Part shown: positions 1-5,463 of the stretch, one piece after another
Position numbering within the stretch: the stretch's first letter is position 1
How the letters are laid out: every line of letters begins with the position of its first letter
Source: Hyphomicrobiales bacterium
GTDB taxonomy: Bacteria; Pseudomonadota; Alphaproteobacteria; Rhizobiales; Xanthobacteraceae
NCBI GenBank assembly: GCA_003164375.1
Contig: PLTE01000300.1
Location: 484 to 5,946 of the forward strand
Length of the DNA: 5,463 nt
Reading direction: 5' to 3'
Translations under genes and position numbers: made by a program
The notes under the pieces: model-generated
Seen by the model: the letters and a program-made list of their open reading frames with translations, nothing else
What the model was told of the DNA's origin: nothing
Database searches by the model: none

Positions 1-1574
1 TGCGGCGCGCCCGCCGCCTCGATCGCGCGAAGCCCGATGAAGCGGCCGATGCCGTGATCGACATGCACGACGAGATCGCCGGCGGAGAGGCTCGTCACCT
101 CGGCGATAAAATTGTCGGCGCGTTTGGATTGCCGCCGCGCGCGCACCAGCCGCTCGCCCAGAATGTCGACTTCGGTGACGAAAGCGAAGTCCGCGGTTTC
201 GAAACCGGTCTCGATGCCGAGCACGGCGAGCGCGATCTGATGCGGCGGCAGAGCGAGCGCCTGCGGCCACGACGCCACCGGCGTCAGATTATGCAGCCCA
301 TGCTCGGCGACGACATGGGCCATGCGCTCGCGCGAGCCTTCGCTCCACAGCGCGAGGAGGACGCGCTTGCCTGACGCTTGCAGCGCGGTGACGTGCTTGG
401 TCACCGCCTCGAACACATTGGCGCCGGGCGTGTTGCGTTCGGCCGAAAAATTGTGGCCGGCATGCGCGCCGATGTCGATGATTTCGTCGGCCTGTTCGGG
501 CGCCGAGAACGGCGACAGCCGCGCCAGCGCAACCTTTGCGAGCCGCGCATGCCATTCGCCGTCTGCGAGATAGAGCCGGTCGGGCGGCAGCGGCTTATAA
601 AGCGCGCCGCCACTGTCATGTTCGAGCGCGTCCTTGCGCGCCTCGTAATAGTCGGTGATTTGCGCCAGCCGCTCGTGGGCCGCTTCCTCGGCCAAAGGTT
701 CGATCGCGATCGGGCTTTGCTCGATATAGTCGAACAGCGTTTCCATCTGGCGGTGGAACAGTGGCAGCCAATGCTCCATGCCGGCGTGGCGGCGACCCTC
801 ACTCACCGCTTCGTAAAGCATGTCATCAGGCGCCGCCGCGCCGAAGGTCGCGACATAGCCGGTGCGGAACAGCCGGATGGTGTCGGAGGTGAGTTGGAAC
901 TCCGCCATCGGCACCAGGTCAAGCGCGCGCAGGTCGACATAAGTGCGCTGGGTTTCCGGGTCGAAGCTGCGGATGGATTCCAAAGTGTCGCCGAAAAAAT
1001 CGAGACGGACCGGGGCGTCCATGCCCGGCGCGAACAGGTCGACGATGCCGCCGCGCACGGCGTAGTCGCCGGCTTCGCGCACCGTCGCCGAGCGGTTAAA
1101 GCCGTTGAGCTCGAGCCAGGCGGTGACGCCGGAAAGCGACAACAGATTTCCGGGCGCGGCCGAGAGCGATTGCTTGGCGACCAGATCGCGCGCCGGCACC
1201 CGCTGCAGCACGGCATTGACGGTGGTCAGCAGCACGGCCGGATGTTCCCGACCTTTGACCCGCGCAAGACGCGCCAACGTCATCATGCGTTGCGCCACCA
1301 TGCCGGCATGCGGCGACACGCGGTCGTAAGGCAGGCAATCCCAGGCCGGAAATTCCAGCACTTCGATGTCGGGTGCGAAGAATCCAAGCCCGCGCGACAA
1401 CGTCGCCATGCGCTGGCCGTCGCGGCAGACCACCGCCACGCTGATCGCCGGCGGCTTTGAACCTGCGGCGACCGCGCGGGCCAGATCGGCGAGCACCAAG
1501 CCTTCGGCGCCGTCGGCAATTCCGGTCAGCGTCAGCGGCCGGCCGGGAAGAAGCCGAAGCGCGGGAGATTTCAT
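1..1574 (-). CDS. mfd: Mfd transcription-repair coupling factor, N-terminal 524 residues (3' part beyond the window)
   Basis: Mfd is a cytosolic ATP-driven translocase that removes RNA polymerase stalled at DNA lesions and recruits UvrA for nucleotide excision repair. The frame is open from the ATG at 1572-1574 to the window edge with no stop, 524 full codons. Residues about 1-230 form the UvrB-like N-terminal module: EFPAWDCLPYDRVSP at 74-88, REAGDYAVRGGIVDLF at 166-181 and LDFFGDTLESIRSFDPETQR at 191-210 are typical Mfd/UvrB motifs. A variable middle follows. GERLVRARRQSKR begins near 473, and the CarD-like RNA polymerase interaction domain starts near 488, with GDLVVHVDHGIGRF around 499-512. 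The motor and TRG domains would lie outside the window; full-length Mfd is usually about 1150-1180 residues. The start matches the family N-terminus, but no good Shine-Dalgarno sequence precedes it. sdhE lies 47 bases upstream on the same strand, so co-transcription is likely. Confidence 0.96.
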   Translation of the reverse strand, partial: MKSPALRLLPGRPLTLTGIADGAEGLVLADLARAVAAGSKPPAISVAVVCRDGQRMATLSRGLGFFAPDIEVLEFPAWDCLPYDRVSPHAGMVAQRMMTLARLARVKGREHPAVLLTTVNAVLQRVPARDLVAKQSLSAAPGNLLSLSGVTAWLELNGFNRSATVREAGDYAVRGGIVDLFAPGMDAPVRLDFFGDTLESIRSFDPETQRTYVDLRALDLVPMAEFQLTSDTIRLFRTGYVATFGAAAPDDMLYEAVSEGRRHAGMEHWLPLFHRQMETLFDYIEQSPIAIEPLAEEAAHERLAQITDYYEARKDALEHDSGGALYKPLPPDRLYLADGEWHARLAKVALARLSPFSAPEQADEIIDIGAHAGHNFSAERNTPGANVFEAVTKHVTALQASGKRVLLALWSEGSRERMAHVVAEHGLHNLTPVASWPQALALPPHQIALAVLGIETGFETADFAFVTEVDILGERLVRARRQSKRADNFIAEVTSLSAGDLVVHVDHGIGRFIGLRAIEAAGAP

Positions 1575-1601
1575 CGAGCCGGATTTCGTCAACCCCTGAA
1601 C

Positions 1602-1614
1602 AGGCCGGGGGCCT
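1602..1614 (-). repeat. Small inverted repeat between sdhE and mfd
   Basis: The sdhE-mfd gap contains AGGCC, a three-base spacer and GGCCT, a perfect 5-bp inverted repeat, 7 bases after the sdhE stop. No T-run follows in either direction, so it is not a convincing intrinsic terminator. It could form a small hairpin in an sdhE-mfd transcript, or it may simply be chance in GC-rich DNA. Confidence 0.25.
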
Positions 1615-1621
1615 TGCGCTG

Positions 1622-1921
1622 TCACGTTTTTGCCTCGACCAGATTATCCAGGCTGTTATGAAAGCTGATGAGGTTACGCAGTACCGTCGTGTCAAAGGCA
1701 GCCGGAACGTTTTCGCCGCCGACCACCCAGGCATAGAGATCGGAATTGGGCACCTCGATCAGCCGTTCGAAATCGTCGAGCCCCGGCTCGTCGAATTTGT
1801 CGATATAGACGTCGGCGTAGCGGCCGACGATCAGGTCCATTTCGCGCACGCCGCGCCGCCAAGCCCTAAACAAGAGCTTGCGGCGGCGGACATCAAGTCC
1901 TTCGCTCGATCGTTCTGTCAT
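1622..1921 (-). CDS. sdhE: FAD assembly factor SdhE (succinate dehydrogenase assembly factor 2 family)
   Basis: SdhE family proteins bind the flavoprotein SdhA and promote covalent attachment of FAD, which succinate dehydrogenase needs to be active. The 99-residue product is close to the family size of about 85-100. The hallmark RGxxE motif is present as RGVRE at 23-27, inside the typical KLLFRAWRRGVREMD stretch (15-29). The following helical segments read LDDFERLIE (48-56) and SDLYAWVVG (60-68), matching the acidic helix and the 'DLYxW' block of the family. It is small, acidic and soluble, with no signal peptide or membrane segment. The ATG at 1919-1921 is preferred over an in-frame GTG at 1952-1954 because GAGGGGG lies 5 bases upstream of the ATG and the extra 11 residues are not family-like. 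It is divergent from recG and upstream of mfd on the same strand. No sdhCDAB genes are in view, so the role comes from family membership. Confidence 0.93.
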   Translation of the reverse strand: MTERSSEGLDVRRRKLLFRAWRRGVREMDLIVGRYADVYIDKFDEPGLDDFERLIEVPNSDLYAWVVGGENVPAAFDTTVLRNLISFHNSLDNLVEAKT

Positions 1922-1926
1922 TTGCG

Positions 1927-1933
1927 CCCCCTC
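1927..1933 (-). promoter_or_regulatory. Ribosome binding site of sdhE
   Basis: GAGGGGG on the minus strand, five bases before the ATG at 1919-1921. It is among the better Shine-Dalgarno-like sequences in the window and decides the sdhE start in favour of this ATG over the upstream GTG at 1952-1954. Confidence 0.7.
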
Positions 1934-1946
1934 ATTACCGTCCAGA

Positions 1947-2001
1947 GTGATCACGTCGCCAAACGCCGAAAGCCCGGACGCGGCCGGGCGACCGGTATAT
2001 A
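1947..2001. promoter_or_regulatory. Divergent sdhE / recG control region
   Basis: The 113-base gap between the two divergent starts must hold the promoters for recG and probably for sdhE-mfd. Three elements can be seen. First, the perfect 8-base palindrome GTGATCAC lies at 1947-1954. Second, a perfect inverted repeat GCCCGG (1972-1977) and CCGGGC (1984-1989) has a 6-base spacer. Third, TATATA at 1996-2001, followed by G, lies 33 bases before the recG ATG and fits a -10 box on the plus strand. No good -35 box sits 16-18 bases upstream of it. The palindromes could be operator sites or a hairpin, but no known regulator motif is recognised. The assignment as a promoter region rests mostly on position. 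Confidence 0.4.
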
Positions 2002-2034
2002 GAGAGCGACGCGCCGAATGTCAGCGGGATTTCG

Positions 2035-4137
2035 ATGCGGCCGAATGTACTCAATCCGCTTTTTGCGCCGCTCTCGGCCCTGCCCGGGATCGGGCCGAAG
2101 CTCGAAAAGCTGTTCGCCCGCCTGATCGGCCGTGACGACGAGCCGCCGCGCGTCATCGATCTATTGTTCCATTTGCCGACCGGTTTAGTCGACCGGCGCA
2201 ATCAGCCGAAGCTCAGCAACGTCACGCCAGATACCGTGGTCACGGTGGCCGTCACCGTAGACCGGCACCGGCCGCCGCCGTCGAACCGGCCGCGTGCGCC
2301 CTACAATATCGATGCCAGCGACGACACCAATACGCTCACCATCACCTATTTCAATGCGCGCCGGGATTACCTGGAAAAGCTCTTTCCCGAAGGCGCGCTA
2401 CGCTACGTGTCGGGCATCGCAACCCTTTACGACGGCCATTTGCAGATGCTGCATCCCGACCGCGTGGTCGACGCGGCGGGCTTTGCCCGGCTGCCGCTGA
2501 TCGATCCGGTCTATCCGCTGACCGAGGGGCTGCATCCCAACCAGGTGCGCAAGGCCCTCGACCTCGCGCTCGAGCGCCTGCCGGCGCTGCCGGAATGGCA
2601 GGACCCGGCTTGGCTCACGAAGAATACCTATCCGAGCTTTGCCGCCGCGCTTGCGAGCATTCATCGCCCGGCGACGCCCGACGATATCTCGCCGGAAAGC
2701 GCGGCCTGGTCGCGGCTTGCCTATGACGAATTGCTGGCGAGCCAGTTGGCGCTCGCCTTGTTGCGCGGGCATATGCGCTCGCGCACTGGCCGCGGCAGTG
2801 CCGCCGAGGGCAAGCTGCGCGCGCGCATCACAGCCGCACTGCCCTACTCGCTGACGCCGTCGCAACAGCGCGCGGTCAGCGATATCACAGCCGATCTGGC
2901 TCAGCCGCAACGCATGCTGCGGCTGCTGCACGGCGATGTCGGTTCGGGCAAGACCGTCGTCGCGCTGATCGCGGCCGCCCATGTGATCGAAGCCGGCCGC
3001 CAGGCGGCGTTCATGGCGCCGACGGAAATCTTGGCGCGACAGCATTTCGCCACCATCGCGCCGCTTGCGGCGTCAGCCGGCATCCGTGTCGCCATCCTGA
3101 CCGGACGCGAGCGCGGCCGCGAACGGAGCGAAACATTGGCGGCGCTTGCCTTGGGCGACATCGATCTTATCCTCGGCACCCACGCTTTGTTCCAGGACGA
3201 GGTGGCGTTCCGCGATCTGGCCTTGGCCATCGTCGACGAGCAGCACCGCTTTGGCGTCCATCAACGGCTGGCGTTGGCGCGCAAGGGCGAGGCGGTCGAT
3301 CTGTTGGTGCTCACCGCAACCCCGATCCCGCGCACATTGGTGCTGACTTATTTCGGCGACATGGACGTGTCCGAGCTGCGCGAGAAGCCGGCCGGCCGCC
3401 AGAAGATCGATACCCGCGCCGTTCCACTGACGCGTCTCGACGAAGTGATCGAAGCGGTGGCGCGCGCGCTCGACGAGGGCCGCCGCGTTTATTGGGTCTG
3501 CCCCCTGGTCGAGGAATCCGAAAGCATCGACCTCGCCGCCGCCGAGGAGCGCTACCGGCACTTGCTGCAGCGTTTCGGCGACACCGTCGACATCGTTCAT
3601 GGCCGGATGCGCGGCGCGGAAAAGGATCGCGCCATGGAGCGCTTCGCCAAGGGCGAGACCCGTCTTCTGGTGGCGACCACGGTGATCGAAGTCGGGGTCG
3701 ACGTGCCGGAAGCGAGCGTCATGGTGATCGAGCACGCCGAACGCTTCGGGCTTGCGCAATTGCACCAATTGCGTGGCCGGGTCGGCCGCGGCGCCGAGCG
3801 GTCGATCTGTTTGCTGCTTTACCGCGCGCCGCTCGGTGTGACCGCGAAGGCGCGGCTTGCCGTGTTGCGCGAGACCGACGATGGTTTCCGCATCGCCGAG
3901 GAGGATTTAAAGCTGCGCGGCGAAGGCGACGTGCTCGGCACGCGACAAAGCGGCATGCCCGGTTTCCGCATCGCGCGCCTTGACGTGCACGGTAAACTGT
4001 TGCCGGCTGCGCGCGACGACGCGGCGCTGGTGCTCGCGCGCGATCCTAAACTCAACTCGCCGCGTGGGCAGGCGCTCCGCCACCTGCTCTATCTGTTCGC
4101 CCGCGACGAGGCGATCAGGCTGCTGGGCGCGGGGTAA
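2035..4137 (+). CDS. recG: ATP-dependent DNA helicase RecG
   Basis: RecG is a cytosolic superfamily 2 translocase that regresses stalled replication forks and remodels branched DNA, including D-loops, R-loops and Holliday junctions. The 700-residue product is full length (E. coli RecG has 693). The N-terminal wedge part carries the helix-hairpin-like LPGIGPKLEKLF at 16-27 and an OB-fold with LTITYFNAR at 101-109; YPLTEGLHPNQVRKALDLAL follows at 160-179. The helicase core shows the Q-like LTPSQQRA (273-280), Walker A GDVGSGKT (300-307), APTEILARQH (328-337), DEQH (401-404), TATPIPRTL (427-435), VATTVIEVGVDVPEAS (546-561) and QLRGRVGRG (578-586). The TRG element is DGFRIAEEDLKLRGEGDVLG (616-635) followed by TRQSG. 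All catalytic motifs look intact. The ATG start gives the usual alphaproteobacterial N-terminus; only a weak AGCGGGA (2023-2029) precedes it. The 3' end overlaps the convergent DUF805 gene by 23 bases. Confidence 0.98.
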   Translation: MRPNVLNPLFAPLSALPGIGPKLEKLFARLIGRDDEPPRVIDLLFHLPTGLVDRRNQPKLSNVTPDTVVTVAVTVDRHRPPPSNRPRAPYNIDASDDTNTLTITYFNARRDYLEKLFPEGALRYVSGIATLYDGHLQMLHPDRVVDAAGFARLPLIDPVYPLTEGLHPNQVRKALDLALERLPALPEWQDPAWLTKNTYPSFAAALASIHRPATPDDISPESAAWSRLAYDELLASQLALALLRGHMRSRTGRGSAAEGKLRARITAALPYSLTPSQQRAVSDITADLAQPQRMLRLLHGDVGSGKTVVALIAAAHVIEAGRQAAFMAPTEILARQHFATIAPLAASAGIRVAILTGRERGRERSETLAALALGDIDLILGTHALFQDEVAFRDLALAIVDEQHRFGVHQRLALARKGEAVDLLVLTATPIPRTLVLTYFGDMDVSELREKPAGRQKIDTRAVPLTRLDEVIEAVARALDEGRRVYWVCPLVEESESIDLAAAEERYRHLLQRFGDTVDIVHGRMRGAEKDRAMERFAKGETRLLVATTVIEVGVDVPEASVMVIEHAERFGLAQLHQLRGRVGRGAERSICLLLYRAPLGVTAKARLAVLRETDDGFRIAEEDLKLRGEGDVLGTRQSGMPGFRIARLDVHGKLLPAARDDAALVLARDPKLNSPRGQALRHLLYLFARDEAIRLLGAG

Positions 4138-4504
4138 CGTAACCACCGGGGCGGAAGTAATCGGCGCCGAACCTATTGTATCCCGTCGTGCCGCGTATGC
4201 ACCACCAAACGATCAGCACGAGCGTGCCGAAGAACGGCACCAGGACCAGCAGCAGCCACCAGCCGCTGCGGTCGGTGTCATGAAGCCTGCGCACGGAGAC
4301 GGCGATGGCGGGGATCAACGTGGCGAAGCCGAACAGGGTTGAAAACGGCGCGCTGCCAAGCCCGGTGCCAAAGTCGAACAGTTCCGCGACCAGCCCGCCA
4401 AGCCCCATAAACAGATGCCAATACCAAAACTCGGAACGACATGCGCGGGTCTTGAAGTTCAGATAATTGGATAAGCCCGCGCGGATCGCCTCTAAGAAGT
4501 TCAT
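4115..4504 (-). CDS. DUF805 family inner-membrane protein
   Basis: The 129-residue product has the usual size and layout of the DUF805 family, small integral membrane proteins of unknown function. A cytosolic N-terminal stretch ends in NFKTRACRSEFWYW (16-29), matching the family 'F..R..R.eFW' entry. Hydrophobic segments lie at roughly 26-45, 53-71 and 82-103. The hallmark RRLHDTDRSGWW is at 72-83, and the closing GTTGYNRFG is at 105-113, followed by a short Pro/Ala tail. There is no cleavable signal peptide. The ATG at 4502-4504 is preceded by GGGGA six bases upstream. It lies 60 bases downstream of the DUF502 gene on the same strand with no clear terminator between, so the two may be co-transcribed. 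Its last seven codons and stop lie within the recG 3' end. Function cannot be given from sequence. Confidence 0.9.
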   Translation of the reverse strand: MNFLEAIRAGLSNYLNFKTRACRSEFWYWHLFMGLGGLVAELFDFGTGLGSAPFSTLFGFATLIPAIAVSVRRLHDTDRSGWWLLLVLVPFFGTLVLIVWWCIRGTTGYNRFGADYFRPGGYVTPRPAA

Positions 4505-4564
4505 GATCGTCCCCGACGTTGTGGCGCAAGGATAGCTCTTTGTCGGTCAGGGCGGAACGCAGGT

Positions 4565-5323
4565 TCATTGCGCTGCGGACGGCTCGGCTTTCCGGGCCGC
4601 CTGCGCGGCCCGCGCGGTTTCGGCGAGCGCGGCAAGCTTGCCTTGGCTCTGCGCATCGCCGCCGGGCTGCACGATGCCGGCCGACATGATCACGGTCATC
4701 GCCTGCTCGACCGTGATGTCGAGTTCGATGATGTCGCGCCGCGACACATAGAAAAAGAAACCAGTGGTCGGGTTTGGCGTGCACGGCATGAACGCCGAGA
4801 CGTGTTCGGTTGCCGGCAGGCTGGCTGAGATTGCGCCGACCGGCGGCTGGGTCAGAAATACCAGCGACCACATACCGGGCGACGGAAATTCCACGAGGCC
4901 GACGCCGCGGAAGCTCGATTCCGACTTGGAGAACAAGGTCTGAAAAATCTGTTTCGTGGTGCGGTAGATCGGCCGCACGATCGGCATCAGATTGAGCAGG
5001 CTCTCGCCAAAATCGACGAGCTTGCGGCCGAGCAGATTGGCGGTCAGGAAGCCGAGCAGTGTGAGCGCCAGAAAGACGATGATCAGGCCGAGGCCGGGAA
5101 TGTTGACCGGCAAATAGGTCTCGGGCCGGTAGACCACCGGGATGAGCGGCCGCACCAGAGCGTCGACCGCGGTCACGAACCACCAGATCAGCCACAACGT
5201 CACCGCGCCCGGCCCGGCGACCACCAATCCGGTCAGAAAATAATTGCGGATGCGGCTCATCATGCCTGTCGTCTTAACAGGGGTCGCGGACGGTCGTGCA
5301 TTTTGCTCATAGTCATTCGTCAT
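4565..5323 (-). CDS. DUF502 (COV-like) family membrane protein
   Basis: The 252-residue product belongs to DUF502, the family that includes the plant COV/LCV membrane proteins; the bacterial members have no established biochemical role. After a polar N-terminal tail (1-23), RNYFLTGLVVAGPGAVTLWL begins at 26 in the first membrane segment (about 28-52). A second segment covers about 74-97 (PGLGLIIVFLALTLLGFL begins at 76). Family blocks follow: PIVRPIYRTTKQIFQ (114-128), GVGLVEFPSPGMWSLVFLT (140-158) and AFMPCTPNPTTGFFF (177-191). The C-terminus (about 225-252) is rich in Ala, Gln and charged residues and may be a flexible or helical cytosolic tail. The upstream ATG at 5321-5323 is used here; ATGs at codons 21 and 22 (5263 and 5260) are alternatives that would drop the polar tail. 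No strong Shine-Dalgarno precedes either. The gene follows glmS by 96 bases and precedes the DUF805 gene. Confidence 0.92.
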   Translation of the reverse strand: MTNDYEQNARPSATPVKTTGMMSRIRNYFLTGLVVAGPGAVTLWLIWWFVTAVDALVRPLIPVVYRPETYLPVNIPGLGLIIVFLALTLLGFLTANLLGRKLVDFGESLLNLMPIVRPIYRTTKQIFQTLFSKSESSFRGVGLVEFPSPGMWSLVFLTQPPVGAISASLPATEHVSAFMPCTPNPTTGFFFYVSRRDIIELDITVEQAMTVIMSAGIVQPGGDAQSQGKLAALAETARAAQAARKAEPSAAQ

Positions 5324-5325
5324 CG

Positions 5326-5346
5326 GATCGCTTTAGCCCCGCGATC
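5326..5346 (-). repeat. Inverted repeat in the DUF502 gene leader
   Basis: GATCGC and GCGATC form a perfect 6-bp inverted repeat with a 9-base spacer, ending two bases before the DUF502 start codon. On the coding strand the spacer reads GGGGCTAAA, the only purine-rich, Shine-Dalgarno-like stretch upstream of this start. A hairpin here would place the ribosome site in its loop. The structure is visible; any regulatory effect is inference. Confidence 0.35.
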
Positions 5347-5351
5347 GAAAC

Positions 5352-5357
5352 TATATA
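5352..5357 (-). promoter_or_regulatory. Possible -10 box for the DUF502-DUF805 genes
   Basis: TATATA followed by G lies 28 bases upstream of the DUF502 ATG, inside the palindrome CTATATAG. It resembles the TATATAG found before recG at 1996-2002. There is no recognisable -35 hexamer at 16-18 bases, so the call rests on AT-richness and position within an otherwise GC-rich gap. Confidence 0.3.
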
Positions 5358-5380
5358 GGACCCGGAGCGGAAATTGCACT

Positions 5381-5397
5381 GCCGCGACGGCCGCGGC
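5381..5397 (-). terminator. Possible terminator hairpin after glmS
   Basis: GCCGCG, a 5-base loop and CGCGGC form a perfect 6-bp all-GC stem 22 bases after the glmS stop. The downstream sequence on the minus strand, AGTGCAATTT, has only a short, delayed T-run, so it would be a weak intrinsic terminator at best. It overlaps the 12-base palindrome CGGCCGCGGCCG at 5388-5399, which allows alternative pairings. Confidence 0.3.
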
Positions 5398-5419
5398 CGG
5401 TCATGCCACCGTCACCGAA

Positions 5420-5463
5420 CTATTCAACCGTAACAGATTTGGCGAGATTGCGCGGCTGATCGA
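5420..5463 (-). CDS. glmS: Glucosamine-fructose-6-phosphate aminotransferase (isomerising), C-terminal end only
   Basis: GlmS makes glucosamine 6-phosphate from fructose 6-phosphate and glutamine, the first committed step to UDP-GlcNAc for peptidoglycan and lipopolysaccharide. Only the last 13 codons and a TAG stop (5420-5422) are in the window. They read DQPRNLAKSVTVE, the near-invariant C-terminal tail of bacterial GlmS and identical to my memory of the E. coli end. The tail closes over the sugar site in known structures, and its Lys corresponds to E. coli Lys603, implicated at the fructose-6-phosphate site. The rest of the gene lies beyond the right edge. The DUF502 gene follows on the same strand after 96 bases. 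Confidence 0.87.
   Translation of the reverse strand, partial: DQPRNLAKSVTVE

Noticed and set aside
378..1460. A 360-codon plus-strand open frame opposite mfd
   Set aside because: Its codons lie exactly opposite the mfd codons, a well-known artefact of GC-rich codon bias. The product is low-complexity, Arg/His/Gln-rich and matches no family, whereas the mfd frame carries clear motifs throughout.
1934..1964. TTGGCG and GGTAAT 17 bases apart on the minus strand as an sdhE promoter
   Set aside because: Each box matches only four of six consensus positions, and the start site it predicts would leave about five bases of leader, too short to contain the strong GAGGGGG ribosome site of sdhE.
2018..2125. 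A possible 35-codon upstream open frame overlapping the recG start
   Set aside because: The ATG at 2018 has no ribosome site, the peptide is Arg/Cys/Ser-rich without features, and it would mostly read recG in the wrong frame. Chance is the simplest explanation.
2398..3768. Two long minus-strand open frames (215 and 231 codons) opposite recG
   Set aside because: The first is in codon register with recG on the opposite strand, and both give Arg/Gln/Ala-rich sequences with no recognisable domains; RecG motifs cover the same DNA.
4505..4564. A terminator or promoter between the DUF502 and DUF805 genes
   Set aside because: No convincing stem with a T-run and no -35/-10 pair is visible in these 60 bases; only the GGGGA ribosome site of the DUF805 gene stands out.
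4278..5195. A 305-codon minus-strand frame running through DUF502 into DUF805
   Set aside because: It is a shifted frame of two well-supported genes, is Arg-rich with no membrane or domain pattern, and crosses both of them without matching either.

Overview
The window looks like an ordinary chromosomal segment from a GC-rich alphaproteobacterium, most likely of the Hyphomicrobiales (Bradyrhizobium / Rhodopseudomonas / Xanthobacteraceae-like). This placement rests on strong G/C preference at third codon positions, on the alphaproteobacterial style of the RecG, Mfd and SdhE sequences, and on gene order. It is judged from recalled families, not from a database search. I see no mobile element, tRNA, rRNA, CRISPR array or sign of foreign DNA. 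Codon use looks the same throughout.

Layout from left to right. Positions 1-1574 (minus strand) hold the first 524 codons of mfd, the transcription-repair coupling factor; the gene runs off the left edge. Positions 1622-1921 (minus) hold sdhE, the succinate dehydrogenase flavinylation factor. It lies 47 bases upstream of mfd and is probably co-transcribed with it. A 113-base divergent gap follows, with a GC-rich inverted repeat and a TATATA element. Positions 2035-4137 (plus) hold a complete recG, the replication-fork and recombination helicase. Its 3' end overlaps by 23 bases, tail to tail, the end of a DUF805 membrane protein gene on the minus strand (4115-4504). Upstream of that on the same strand is a DUF502 (COV-like) membrane protein gene (4565-5323). 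At the right edge are the last 13 codons and stop of glmS (5420-5463, minus), the glucosamine-6-phosphate synthase.

Taken together, two related DNA translocases (Mfd and RecG, which share the 'translocation in RecG' element) are transcribed divergently from either side of a small respiratory-enzyme assembly factor. A second minus-strand run, glmS - DUF502 - DUF805, converges on recG. DUF502 and DUF805 have no firm biochemical function; their place after glmS allows, but does not prove, a link to the cell envelope. Nothing here amounts to a clearly new system. The points most worth a second look are the overlapping convergent ends of recG and DUF805, the structured leader of the DUF502 gene, and the short divergent control region between sdhE and recG.
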